A DNA stretch of 64,000 nucleotides. Origin: Shewanella dokdonensis. GTDB taxonomy: Bacteria; Pseudomonadota; Gammaproteobacteria; Enterobacterales; Shewanellaceae. A model generated the notes under the pieces. That model worked only from the letters and a program-made list of their open reading frames with translations, ran no database searches and was not told the DNA's origin. Below, piece after piece: positions 27,118 to 36,509 of this stretch. Location of the stretch: assembly GCF_018394335.1 (NCBI RefSeq), contig NZ_CP074572.1, positions 62,001 to 126,000 on the forward strand, read 5' to 3'. Position 1 is the stretch's first letter; each line of letters opens with the position of its first letter. The position numbers were made by a program, and so were the translations under genes.

Positions 27118-28736
27118 ATGTTGCTTACCCCTTTGGTAAGTTCCGGAGCCCCCTCAAGGTAAATGCCAATGAGGAGACCCCGTCGATGTATTGCTTATCG
27201 GCGGCGGCATCATGAGTGCCACTTTGGGTACCTTTTTGCAGACTCTGGAACCTGATTGGTCAATGACCATGATCGAGCGCCTTGATGGCGTAGCAAAAGA
27301 GAGTTCCAATGGCTGGAATAATGCGGGTACCGGGCACTCCGCGCTGATGGAACTGAATTACACACCACAACAAGCGGATGGTAGTGTCGATATCCAGAAA
27401 GCCATCGACATCAATGAGGCTTTCCAGATTTCACGCCAGTTCTGGGCCTATCAGGTCAGCCAGAATGTGCTATGTGAACCACATAAATTCATCAATAGCG
27501 AACCCCATATCAGTTTTGTCTGGGGCGATGCCAATGTGAATTTTCTGCGGGCACGTTACCAAGCATTACAAGCCAGCACCCTGTTTTCAGGAATGGAGTA
27601 TTCCGAGGATCATGAGCAGATCCGCCAGTGGACACCGCTGGTAATGGAAGGCCGCGATCCTGAGCAGAAAGTTGCGGCCACCCGTACTGACAACGGCACC
27701 GATGTTAACTTTGGCGAAATCACCCGCCAACTGATTGGTTCGCTACAGAAAAACCTAACTTCAGTTTGCAACTCAACACTGAAGTACGCGATCTCGAACG
27801 TAATAGTGATAACAGTTGGACGGTAACTGTTGCCGATACCAAAGATCACAGCAACAAACGCAAGATCCGGGCTCGTTTCGTGTTTATTGGTGCTGGTGGT
27901 GCTGCGTTGCGGCTATTACAAAAATCCGGCATTCCACAAGCCAAAGATTATGCAGGTTTTCCTGTAGGCGGTCAGTTCCTTGTTACCGAAAACGAAGCGG
28001 TCGTGAACTTGCACTCAGCCAAGGTCTATGGCCGTGCCGAAGTGGGGGCTCCGCCCATGTCTGTGCCCCACTTGGACACCCGAGTACTGGAAGGTAAAAA
28101 GGTGCTGTTATTTGGGCCTTTCGCCACCTTCTCAACCCGTTTTTAAAAAATGGTTCACTGCTGGATCTACTAAAATCCACCAATACATCGAATCTGATGC
28201 CGATGATCCGCGTTGGCCTGGATAACTTTGATTTGGTGAAATATCTGATCAGTCAGGTGCGTTTATCTGAAAACGATCGTTATAGCGCGCTGCAACAATA
28301 CTATCCAGATGCCGTCAAGGCCGACTGGAAGTTATGGACCGCCGGACAGCGGGTGCAAATCATCAAACGTGATCCACACAAGGGCGGCGTATTACGACTA
28401 GGAACTGAAGTCGTCAGCGATGAGCTGGGGACCATTGCCGCACTGTTAGGCGCGTCGCCAGGAGCATCGACAGCGGCGCCTATCATGTTGCAATTACTGG
28501 AAAAAGTCTTTCCTGACAGAGTTGCCAGCATGGCTTGGCGTAGCAAGTTACAACAAATCATCCCATCTTATGGCACTCGCTTAGATGGCGATGTCACAGC
28601 CACGGAACAGGAGCTCGCTTACACCAGTCAGTTGCTACAACTGCGGCGTCAAGGACGGGCAACAGTCACTAACGTGCCTGAACCCGATAACAGCTTCGTA
28701 CTTCCTAGCTCAAATATCGCAGATATAGCACTTTAA
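27118..28736 (+). CDS. mqo: Malate:quinone oxidoreductase (several frameshifts as given)
   Basis: This is an FAD enzyme of the inner membrane face that oxidises malate to oxaloacetate and passes electrons to quinones. The FAD motif [14 protein letters not shown] is followed by the diagnostic [22 protein letters not shown]. Later come [27 protein letters not shown], and [14 protein letters not shown] near the end. Frames change at 27749-27753 (restores [14 protein letters not shown]) and at T5 28140-28144 (restores [14 protein letters not shown]). The N-terminus also needs repair in C runs at 27178-27181 and perhaps 27149-27153, so the start at 27118 is tentative; an ATG at 27163 is an alternative. 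Confidence 0.88.
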
Positions 28737-29193
28737 CCTTCCGTCGTTGCCGGTAAATGCCGGCAACGCGCTCTCAGTGCCGCGATAAACCCATTAAACT
28801 CTATGATTTCACTGGAATTTAATGAATTAATTCCGCAATGTTGCGACGCTTTTATCACTAAAAACATCTTCCTTAGCAATAAATTTTCAAATAGCTGCCT
28901 TAGCCTTAAATTGCAACAGTTTTATTCCATATACGGTTTTATTGTCATATTTGAAGCAAATTGAGAATATACTGCACTAAGCACATTTATAAATTGAGTA
29001 GCCCAGCTTTAAAAATTTATATCGTATGATGTTAATTAAAACTCACATATCGTCTACCAACATAAAACTATGTATCATTGATTCATTTTTCAATTACGCT
29101 ATAGACTTTAAGCAGTCGATATCATAAGGTTCAAATACAAAGCATTACTTTAGCTATTAGCATTGTATTTACATTTTACAGGAGTAAGACATT
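28737..29193. other. AT-rich intergenic region after mqo
   Basis: After the mqo stop a perfect 9-bp inverted repeat CGTTGCCGG / CCGGCAACG (28745-28768) lacks a T tract and may be a terminator or a processing site. The remaining 420 bases are AT-rich with no gene I can support. The last bases hold the AGGAG site of the next gene. Confidence 0.55.
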
Positions 29194-29517
29194 TTGAAGG
29201 GTTTTATTAGTGTGTTATCAGCAATATTGCTTGTAGGTTGTGCAACAACGCCAAACCAGTTGAATAGCGTTAATGGGCATTGTGACAAGGTATCTTCATA
29301 TGATATTGATTTTTCAAGATTTGACGAGGTAGCACAGCAGTTATCTCATGCGACTGGCTGTTTTATTAAAGCTGATTTATCCGATGTGGGAAACGTGAAG
29401 CCAAATCCGGTGAAAGGAAACATGAGCATCCGTAGTGCTATAGCAGTTGCTATTCGTGGAACAGAACTAAAAATCATTAACCAAGATAAAGACTCAATTG
29501 AAATTGGCCGAAAGTAA
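29194..29517 (+). CDS. Small lipoprotein with a stand-alone STN domain
   Basis: This 107-residue lipoprotein has the lipobox LVGC with Cys at 16. The mature part, from about residue 40, reads SRFDEVAQQLSHATGCFIKADL, then NPVKGNMSIRSAIAVAIRGTELKI and SIEIGRK. This is the beta-alpha-beta pattern of the STN (secretin and TonB receptor N-terminal) domain. STN domains normally sit at the start of secretins, TonB receptors or FecR-signalled receptors; here the domain is alone. The start is TTG with AGGAG 9 bases upstream. The gene is AT-rich and stands between long gaps. Domain recognition is by pattern only. Confidence 0.68.
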   Translation: MKGFISVLSAILLVGCATTPNQLNSVNGHCDKVSSYDIDFSRFDEVAQQLSHATGCFIKADLSDVGNVKPNPVKGNMSIRSAIAVAIRGTELKIINQDKDSIEIGRK

Positions 29518-29885
29518 TATCACCTATATATCATCCGCGCGGTCAATATCTATTAAATAACATTTATCATTATTCAATGATTAAATTTAAAAATTAATAT
29601 TAGGCAGCCATATATTAATAGCTAAAACGCTCACTGATAAATAGCCGAACCGTCCGACCATCCCTGGCAGCATTATTTCACGTTTGCATGGCTGGGCCGG
29701 TTTTTAATGATTGGTTTTAGTGATTATTTTTCAACCTGTCGCTAGCGCCAAATGCCGTAGCGATATCTTTCGTTCATGATAACGAAAGCATGAGATACTG
29801 TAATGACACGGACAATGGTGCGATTTGCCCGTATGCTCCAACTCAGTCATAGTTCAAGGCATTGTCTCTATAATTTGGAAAATTT
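29518..29885. other. Intergenic region with a strong palindrome
   Basis: These AT-rich 368 bases contain no gene. CTTTCGTT-CATGAT-AACGAAAG (29767-29788) is a perfect 8-bp inverted repeat without a T tract, about 100 bases before the DUF3024 gene, so it looks more like an operator than a terminator. Confidence 0.5.
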
Positions 29886-30239
29886 ATGGCGTTAAGTGAA
29901 TTTGAAATTAAAAAGATAGAAAAAGCTGGGGCAGCATTCCTAGCAAAACATCGGCCGCCACTCAATATCAGAAGCAAACTAGATCTTGGTTGGCGTCTGG
30001 AAAATCAGTCAGTATATATCTTTGAAATTCAGCCAGTTTGGAACAATCCAGAGGAATACCAAAGCTTGGATATTGCCAAGTCTACCTTTGTCCGAAGCCA
30101 AGGTGTTTGGAAACTTTACTGGATGCGCCGTGATCTCAAGTGGCACAGTTATAAACCAGAAAGCCAAGTAACCACCATTGAACAAGCTTTTAATGTTGTT
30201 AGCCAAGATCAATACGGCTGTTTTTGGCTAATGACCTAA
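29886..30239 (+). CDS. DUF3024 family protein
   Basis: This 117-residue soluble protein of unknown function has the DUF3024 pattern: HRPPLNIRSKLDLGWRL, IFEIQPVWN, IAKSTFVRSQGVWKLYWMRRDLKWHSY and a C-terminal QDQYGCFWL. The Trp/Arg/His-rich centre suggests an enzyme or nucleic-acid-binding role, but none is known. No neighbouring gene hints at a function. The ATG at 29886 is the natural start of the pattern. Confidence 0.75.
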   Translation: MALSEFEIKKIEKAGAAFLAKHRPPLNIRSKLDLGWRLENQSVYIFEIQPVWNNPEEYQSLDIAKSTFVRSQGVWKLYWMRRDLKWHSYKPESQVTTIEQAFNVVSQDQYGCFWLMT

Positions 30240-30737
30240 TCACCAAATGATATTGCTCTATATATGAGGGCGACAGCATAAACATTGCAGGAGGTCCTTT
30301 CATTATGACTTGCCATGCGTCACCCAAATAACTTAACCCTTATCAATGGGAAACAGTGCGTTTATCCGTCTGGAGGAAGCACTTCTTCACCGAAATCTAT
30401 GCATTGATTAAATGTACGAGCGATACCGTTTTATCTCTTGTATAAACCATTATGCATACCAAATCGCGGCTAGAAATATGTTCCCGCTGAATAAAGCAGC
30501 GCTTGTTTATAGCACTAAACCTCCTGAATTTGAGAATATCCGTAACACCTGAGTCACAGTCTGACATAAAAAATACACGAATTTGTTTTAAATCAACTCC
30601 ATCTTTTTTAAAGTATGGCAAAACTTGAGCTGTAGTTATCGGTGTGAGTTGTACCGGTGAAGGGAAGTTGCAGGCAATACGCTGTTGTAACGGGAAATAT
30701 CTCGTTTGCGTTTAAATTACAAAAGGGAACGCATTTT
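30240..30737. other. Intergenic region with relics
   Basis: About 500 bases have no gene I can support. A textbook AGGAGG site (30290-30295) precedes an ATG that opens only 8 codons (MTCHASPK). On the minus strand a 74-codon TTG frame (30397-30621) continues upstream without a start and has no ribosome site. It may be a decayed gene. Confidence 0.4.
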
Positions 30738-30935
30738 ATGGATATCGCCATCTTGCTGGGAGCCGGGTTACTGCTAGTGCTCAACCTGTTATTTGCTTGG
30801 AGAGCATACACTAGCCGTCTGCGATTAAGCCTCAACCGCCGTTATCACTGGGTTGTCATCAGCCTCATCTTTGGCCCTATTGGCTATTATGCTGTTCAGG
30901 GGTTTCTCCCCAGTGAACTCTTCTGTGAGGAATAA
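30738..30935 (+). CDS. Small two-helix membrane protein
   Basis: This 65-residue protein begins MDIAILLGAGLLLVLNLLF, has a basic loop (TSRLRLSLNRRYHW) and a second helix VVISLIFGPIGYYAVQGF. The second helix resembles the membrane anchor called PLDc_N. AAGGGAA precedes the ATG at 30738; the longer frame from 30657 lacks a ribosome site. The stop abuts the end of the convergent SulP gene. The function is unknown. Confidence 0.62.
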   Translation: MDIAILLGAGLLLVLNLLFAWRAYTSRLRLSLNRRYHWVVISLIFGPIGYYAVQGFLPSELFCEE

Positions 30936-32729
30936 CTACAGGATTGCATGAGTCAGCGCCTGATCTGGGTCTTCTGATCTGCGCAGTTGTGGTGCAATTC
31001 CTTGTTGTAATGCCAGTTTGTAATTCTGGTGCATACGCACGGCCATGGTCAGGTCAGAACGGATAGTCAGGCGCCCTTCCCCGCCGGTTTTGATGCCGGC
31101 CATCTCACACCATTTCAACAACTGGCGTTTTCGCCCCGCCAAAATCAAGTTAACACCTTGTTTACGCAGCTGCTTTTGCAACTCATCGATCATCGACATC
31201 ACGCTGATATCCATATGACTAAAACAGCTCACCGCATCCACTACGACACATTCCACTGGCGTTTCCTGCTCGGTGATGCGGTGCAATAACTGACGTTTAA
31301 AGTAGACAGCATTGAAATATGTTAAGGGGGAATTAAACCGATAGATCAGAATACCGGGGATGGGCTTGGCTTTATCGGTCTTGTCTAAGCTACGCAGGAT
31401 CCCTTTCTGGCTGATCCCCAGCAGTTGATCATTTGGGCGCATCACCAACCGAATAAATTGAAACAAGCCGAGTAATACCGCCAGCGTAATGCCTGGGATG
31501 ATGCCAATAAACAGCACGGCCAATAATGTAATGGTTGCCAGAGTAAAGGCACCATTATCGCGCTTACGCAGGCTCCATATGGCATGAAAATCAATCAACG
31601 ACAGTGACGCAATTACCAGCACAATGCCCAATGCCGGCGCAGGAATAAATTGTAGTGGCGCAGTAAAAAACAGCACCACCAGCAAGATCATCAATGCACT
31701 AAACACCGAAACCAGCTGACTTTTACCCCCGTTGGCATCGTTCACGGCGGTACGTGAATCTGCGCCACTGATAGCAAAACCTTGGGAGATGGCCGACACC
31801 ATATTGGCAATGCCGAGTGCCCGAAATTCTTTATCAGCATCAATATCATAGCCATTTTTTGCGGCAAAACTTCGCGCCGTCAGCATCATGCTGATAAAAC
31901 TGACCATCGCCAAGTTAAGTGCCGGCATGACTAACTCACGGATCAATCCTAAGTCAAACACCGGACTTTGAAACTCCGGCAAACCACCTTTAGTTTCCCC
32001 TACAATATCAACACCATAGTGCGCAACATTGATAAACCAAGACAATAGCGTAGCCCCAACAATGGCGATCATGGCGGAGGGCCATTGCGGCTTTAACCAG
32101 CGACTGAGCAAAAAGATACCTAAGGTGATCAGCGCTACGCCTAGCGTTGGCAGATGTGTTAACCGCAGATATTCAAGGCCATGATATAAACGTTCCAGCA
32201 AATAACGATCGGTATAAGTAAAACCGCAAATATTCGCCGCCTGCCCAACAATAATGGTGATAGCGACACCGTTGAGCAGACCGATAAGGATAGGTTTTGA
32301 GAGAAACTCGGCCAGCACCCCAAAACTGAAACGCGATGCGAGCAAACACCAGAAGCCGGTCAGCAACGTCATGGTCATCACCAACTGCCACTGTCGCACT
32401 GGGTCACCACCGGCAAGTGGCGTAACCACTGCGGCAATCACCGCACAGGTGGCGGCATCCGGCCCCACAATCAATTGTTTTGAGGTGCCAAATAGCGCGT
32501 AAGCCAGCATTGGCAAGATACAGGCATACAAACCTGCCACGGCATTCACGCCAGTCAACTGCGCATAAGCAATAGCAACCGGCAAAGCAACCGCCGTTAC
32601 CGACAGCGCGGCCCGCAAATCATCTTTCAGCCAGTCGCGCTGATATTGCAGTAATCCCGCTAGGCCAGGGAACCATGCTGAAAACCGGGAATCTTGGGTG
32701 ATGGCGGAAAAGGTGACCTTGCTATCCAT
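30936..32729 (-). CDS. SulP family anion transporter with STAS domain
   Basis: This 597-residue inner-membrane transporter carries sulfate, bicarbonate or similar anions. It has the N-terminal QRDWLKDDLRAALSVTAVALPVAIAYAQLTGV signature in parts, about a dozen hydrophobic helices, and a C-terminal STAS domain (CVVVDAVSCFSHMDISVMSMIDEL). The start at 32729 (MDSKVTFSAIT) has GGGAG 4 bases upstream, better than the GTG at 32768. A second, distinct SulP gene lies at 60463. Confidence 0.9.
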   Translation of the reverse strand: MDSKVTFSAITQDSRFSAWFPGLAGLLQYQRDWLKDDLRAALSVTAVALPVAIAYAQLTGVNAVAGLYACILPMLAYALFGTSKQLIVGPDAATCAVIAAVVTPLAGGDPVRQWQLVMTMTLLTGFWCLLASRFSFGVLAEFLSKPILIGLLNGVAITIIVGQAANICGFTYTDRYLLERLYHGLEYLRLTHLPTLGVALITLGIFLLSRWLKPQWPSAMIAIVGATLLSWFINVAHYGVDIVGETKGGLPEFQSPVFDLGLIRELVMPALNLAMVSFISMMLTARSFAAKNGYDIDADKEFRALGIANMVSAISQGFAISGADSRTAVNDANGGKSQLVSVFSALMILLVVLFFTAPLQFIPAPALGIVLVIASLSLIDFHAIWSLRKRDNGAFTLATITLLAVLFIGIIPGITLAVLLGLFQFIRLVMRPNDQLLGISQKGILRSLDKTDKAKPIPGILIYRFNSPLTYFNAVYFKRQLLHRITEQETPVECVVVDAVSCFSHMDISVMSMIDELQKQLRKQGVNLILAGRKRQLLKWCEMAGIKTGGEGRLTIRSDLTMAVRMHQNYKLALQQGIAPQLRRSEDPDQALTHAIL

Positions 32730-32888
32730 GTCGCTCCCGTCAACAAATAAGGAGAATTGTGCTTTCACAAGTTATGACATGGAAATTGCGCGGTTGCGAG
32801 TATCGAAAGTGCATTTGATGAAAATAACAACGATTTAAAGCAAACAGGGCCAGCACTGCCAGCCCTATTTACCGCGATACATAGGTTG

Positions 32889-34760
32889 CTAACGCAAACG
32901 GTAGACCACAGTAGTACCACTAACTTCATTACCAATGACCAACATAGGTGTCCCAAATGGGCTCTTGTCGGCGGGCACAAACTTCATCCCTTCTGGGCCG
33001 AGATCTCCGGCCAACTGAATATTGCCCTGATATTCACCGGTATCGGTATCGACAGAAAAATCGGTACTGAAATCGCGGTTTACCACATAATCAACAAAGC
33101 TGACCGCAAATGGATTGGTGATGTCATAAATCATGATGCCACCGGTACGTTCCAACCCGACAAACGCATAAACCTTGTCGCCAACCTGACCGAGCGCCAG
33201 CGCTTCTGGCTCTGGCCCTTTATCGTCACTACGGCTATCACCTTTGTTTTCATCGTTATTGTTGTTGAAATTATCGCCAAGCACGGCGGCAGTAATGCGT
33301 TCAAAGTCACTGGCAGAGTCAAACACTATACGCCCGTCCGCATCTCGAATTGAGAATGAACGACCACCAAATGAATACAGTTTTTCGTACGCACCATCGC
33401 CATTTTCATCCCCCATGGAGGTGGTCACTTTCAGGCGTCCCAACAAGGTTTTATCCGCAGCCGCGGCGACTTGTGGATTGTTCGGGTCGAGTAACAGATC
33501 CGCAGCGCGGGCTTCTTCAGAAAACGCCGCATAATCGCGGGCATCACCTTCGTTGGCCATCACCACAAAATTAGCACCATGCCATTGATAACTGGCAACT
33601 GTGTCTGGTTGATAAAGGCCATAAACGCCTTCATAACTGCGGATGTTAACACCGTCATCTTTATCACTGGCATCAATGGCGTTTTCTGCCAAACCGTAAT
33701 CCTTGGCACCTAAGGCGATCAGTTTTTCCACTGAGGCAGCCGCGATATCTATCCGTGCCAAAGCATTATTTTCCTGCAAACTGACCCAGGCGGTTTTTGA
33801 ATCGGCACTAACGGCGATATATTCCGGTTCCAGATCCTGTGCTACCGATGAACCAGGGCCATTGATTTTAATCTCTTGGCTGACTTCGGCGGCACGGCTG
33901 CCACCAACGTTGAAATCAGTAAAGGTGACTAAGGTCGCGCTGCTTGCTGGAACGCCATCACTGATTTTGATAATGGCCACCGAGCCTTCAGGATCAACGC
34001 TGTAATCGGCAGCGGGTTCTCCTTCATCGGCCACCAGAACCCAGTTACCATCAGGGCTGAAGACCACGTTATCAGGCAAAGCGCCGACTTCGACAGCACT
34101 CAGGTAACTGTAGCCGCTATCGCCACGACGATAAAAGGCAATATAGCCCTTATCCTGGTTCTTATTGCCATTCACATCCGCACGTTCAATGGCAACGGCT
34201 AATAAATCGCCGTGCAATGCCAGACTGTTCACACCGCCTAAGCGTTCCAGCCCAATATCTGCCGCCACATCCAGTTCATTCAGTAGCGGTAAGTTATCCA
34301 GTGCCAAGGCAGCATCACCGCTAACGGCCGCGGTGCTTGCCAGCCCTGAAGCATCCAGAATATCCACTTTGCCACTGCGGGCGTTTACCACTAACACCTT
34401 GGCGGCAACAGCATCGTAGTCAACAATTTCGGCAGCACTCAGCCCATAGACACCACTGACATGACGCGCCATTAACTCCATTTTCAGGGTGTCGCCGCTA
34501 TTTTTACACAACTGCTGGGTGGCGGTGATTTCATCCGTTTCTAAGGTACCGTTACTATTATTGTCCAGCCCGGTATCAATCTGCTGTCCACCATAAGGAC
34601 AAGAGGCATTACCCGGCATGAGTTCGGTGACTTTCACCAGACTGTTCAGCCCATTGCTGCCATTGGCACCATTGTTGCCATCTTTACCGTCATCACCACT
34701 GCCGCAAGCGGCCAGCGCTAGAGTCAGCGACAAGGAAATCAGAGAGTGTTGCAGTTTCAT
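32889..34760 (-). CDS. Choice-of-anchor I / phytase-like beta-propeller lipoprotein
   Basis: This 623-residue secreted protein has a lipobox (LALAACGSG). A collagen-like Gly-rich linker follows (GDDGKDGNNGANGSNGLN), then a short module with CPYGGQQIDTGLDNNSNGTLE. The large beta-propeller domain contains VVFSPDGNWVLVADEGEP, EPEYIAVSADSKTAWVSLQENNAL and a C-terminal GPEGMKFVPADKSPFGTPML. Family members are extracellular, often called alkaline-phosphatase-like; the reaction is unproven. The start at 34760 has GGATGA upstream. The frame is intact. Confidence 0.87.
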   Translation of the reverse strand: MKLQHSLISLSLTLALAACGSGDDGKDGNNGANGSNGLNSLVKVTELMPGNASCPYGGQQIDTGLDNNSNGTLETDEITATQQLCKNSGDTLKMELMARHVSGVYGLSAAEIVDYDAVAAKVLVVNARSGKVDILDASGLASTAAVSGDAALALDNLPLLNELDVAADIGLERLGGVNSLALHGDLLAVAIERADVNGNKNQDKGYIAFYRRGDSGYSYLSAVEVGALPDNVVFSPDGNWVLVADEGEPAADYSVDPEGSVAIIKISDGVPASSATLVTFTDFNVGGSRAAEVSQEIKINGPGSSVAQDLEPEYIAVSADSKTAWVSLQENNALARIDIAAASVEKLIALGAKDYGLAENAIDASDKDDGVNIRSYEGVYGLYQPDTVASYQWHGANFVVMANEGDARDYAAFSEEARAADLLLDPNNPQVAAAADKTLLGRLKVTTSMGDENGDGAYEKLYSFGGRSFSIRDADGRIVFDSASDFERITAAVLGDNFNNNNDENKGDSRSDDKGPEPEALALGQVGDKVYAFVGLERTGGIMIYDITNPFAVSFVDYVVNRDFSTDFSVDTDTGEYQGNIQLAGDLGPEGMKFVPADKSPFGTPMLVIGNEVSGTTVVYRLR

Positions 34761-34974
34761 TATGTCATCCATGTTTGTTACAAATCAGCAACACGCTAAA
34801 GTGCTTTGATGACAGAGATAAGGCAGAAATATTAACGGGCGGTGACAAACTTATGGGAAAGTTGTCAGCGATGTATTTTGTAACACTGTTATCGGTTGGC
34901 AGACAGCGGCAGAGGCTTTACCATGTCATCCCGCGATTTTGCCCATGCTGAATTGAAATTTTCCTGAGGTTCCT

Positions 34975-36200
34975 TTGAGCGCAACAGCTTCTTCTCCGAC
35001 AACAGCGCCTGGTTTGCCACCGTTGTTTTTGCTCCTACCGATGCTGGCGGCCATTATGGCGATTACGCCGCTCACCATCGATATGTATCTGCCCGCCATG
35101 TCAATTATTGCAGATAGCTTTCATTCAGATGTCACGACAGTGCAACAATCCTTGAGTGTTTATCTGGCTGGATATGCTATCGGCATGTTGACGTTTGGCC
35201 CGCTGGCAGATCGCATCGGGCGCCGCCCGCTGGTGATTGCCGGGCTCAGTGGTTTCTTATTGTGCTGTATCGGTTTGGCACTGTCGCCCTCACTCAAACT
35301 GTTCATGGTGCTGCGTTTTGTGCAGGCGTTTATCGGTGCCGCGGCAACAGTTGTGATACCTGGCTACATTAAAGAACTCTATGGCGACAACACGGCCAAA
35401 GGCATGTCTTATGTCAGTTTGATCATGATGCTGGCGCCCTTGCTGGCGCCCAGTATTGGCAGCCTTATTCTGGGGTTCGGTCAATGGCCGTTGATCTTTT
35501 TCATCCTCGCCACTTACGCAGGACTGTTGCTGGTATTGGTCAGCCTTAAACTTAAATTGCCATCGGATGCGAAAGACGCACCGCACAGTACCCGCTCTTT
35601 TTTGGCAACTATGCCGTGGTGCTGACACGCCATGGCGTGAAACCTTACCTTAGCAGTGGCTTGCTATGTTCTTTGGCATTTTTCTGTTACCTCACCGCAT
35701 CGCCATTTGTTTATATGGAAGTGTTTCATCTGGATAAGTCCCTGTTTGCCATTTTGTTCAGTGGCAACGTGGGCGCGCTGGCACTCGCCAATATCATCAA
35801 TTCTCGTGTTGTTGTGCGTTACGGCCCCAAACGTATGTTGGCAGTAGCCACCCTTACCGGAGTGATATCGGCTGTCGCCTTGGTCGTGGTCAACTTGCTA
35901 GGCATGGAATATTACTGGACCGTTATTACGCTGGCGCCAGTGATGGGCTCGCTTGGTATTATGTCGGTGAACTCTGACGCCATAGTGCTGATGAAATTTA
36001 AACAGGAGACGGGGACGGCAACCGCCGTTATCGGCACCTTGCGTTTTGGCGTTGGCGCACTGGCGGGCCCCATTCTGGCATTGTTTTATACAGGAACGGC
36101 CGTTCCCTTTGCAGCGCTTATGCTGACAGCAATTCTGCTGGTGGGGATCTGCTTGTTGTTCACCCGGCCTGGAACGCTCACGTCACCACGCATTTCTTAA
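34975..36200 (+). CDS. Bcr/CflA family drug-resistance MFS transporter (frameshifted as given)
   Basis: A 12-helix exporter of about 408 residues contains the Bcr/CflA opening ITPLTIDMYLPAMSIIA, motif A as GPLADRIGRRPLVIAG, and FVQAFIGAAATVVIPGYIKELY. The frame breaks after SLKLKLPSDAKDAPHSTRS. The T6 run at 35598-35603 must be T7 to give RSFFGNYAVVLTRHGVKPYLS and the remaining helices. The start is TTG at 34975 with TGAGG upstream. Substrates are unknown; relatives export bicyclomycin and sulfonamides. A terminator follows. Confidence 0.88.
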
Positions 36201-36223
36201 CCCGACCATCCATCGGACGCCAT

Positions 36224-36249
36224 ACGGCCACCAACGAGTGGCCGTTTTT
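36224..36249 (+). terminator. Terminator after the Bcr-type transporter gene
   Basis: The stem ACGGCCAC / GTGGCCGT with a CAACGA loop is followed by TTTTTAT. Confidence 0.85.
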
Positions 36250-36474
36250 ATGGCTGACGTTATCCTTGAGACAGCTGAAAATCTTTCATGTTGTCAAAAT
36301 GTATCCATACTCGGCTTGCAAATTCACTTTTTTCAATATGATGAATTTCTGTCCATCAGGACAAACCCCCTACCTTACAAGGTGGAAAGCCGCAACGGCC
36401 GGGTTACCAGGTGGCGAGGATTACCCTCCTTGCCGATTGTTAGAGCGATTACCGTCGCTGTAAAAGTTACTGTT

Positions 36475-36503
36475 TACCGTAACGGTATCTTGTTTTTTAA
36501 GGA
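36475..36503 (+). promoter_or_regulatory. Attenuator-like hairpin before ilvI
   Basis: TACCG-TAA-CGGTA is followed by TCTTGTTTTTT and then directly by the AAGGA ribosome site of ilvI. The stem is short and weak. I see no clear leader peptide rich in Ile, Leu or Val in the 270 bases upstream, so attenuation is only a possibility. Confidence 0.35.
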
Positions 36504-36509
36504 AATACT

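Noticed and set aside
30397..30621. 74-codon minus-strand TTG frame
   Set aside because: It has no ribosome site and no recognisable family, and the frame continues upstream without a start. It is kept only as a possible relic.
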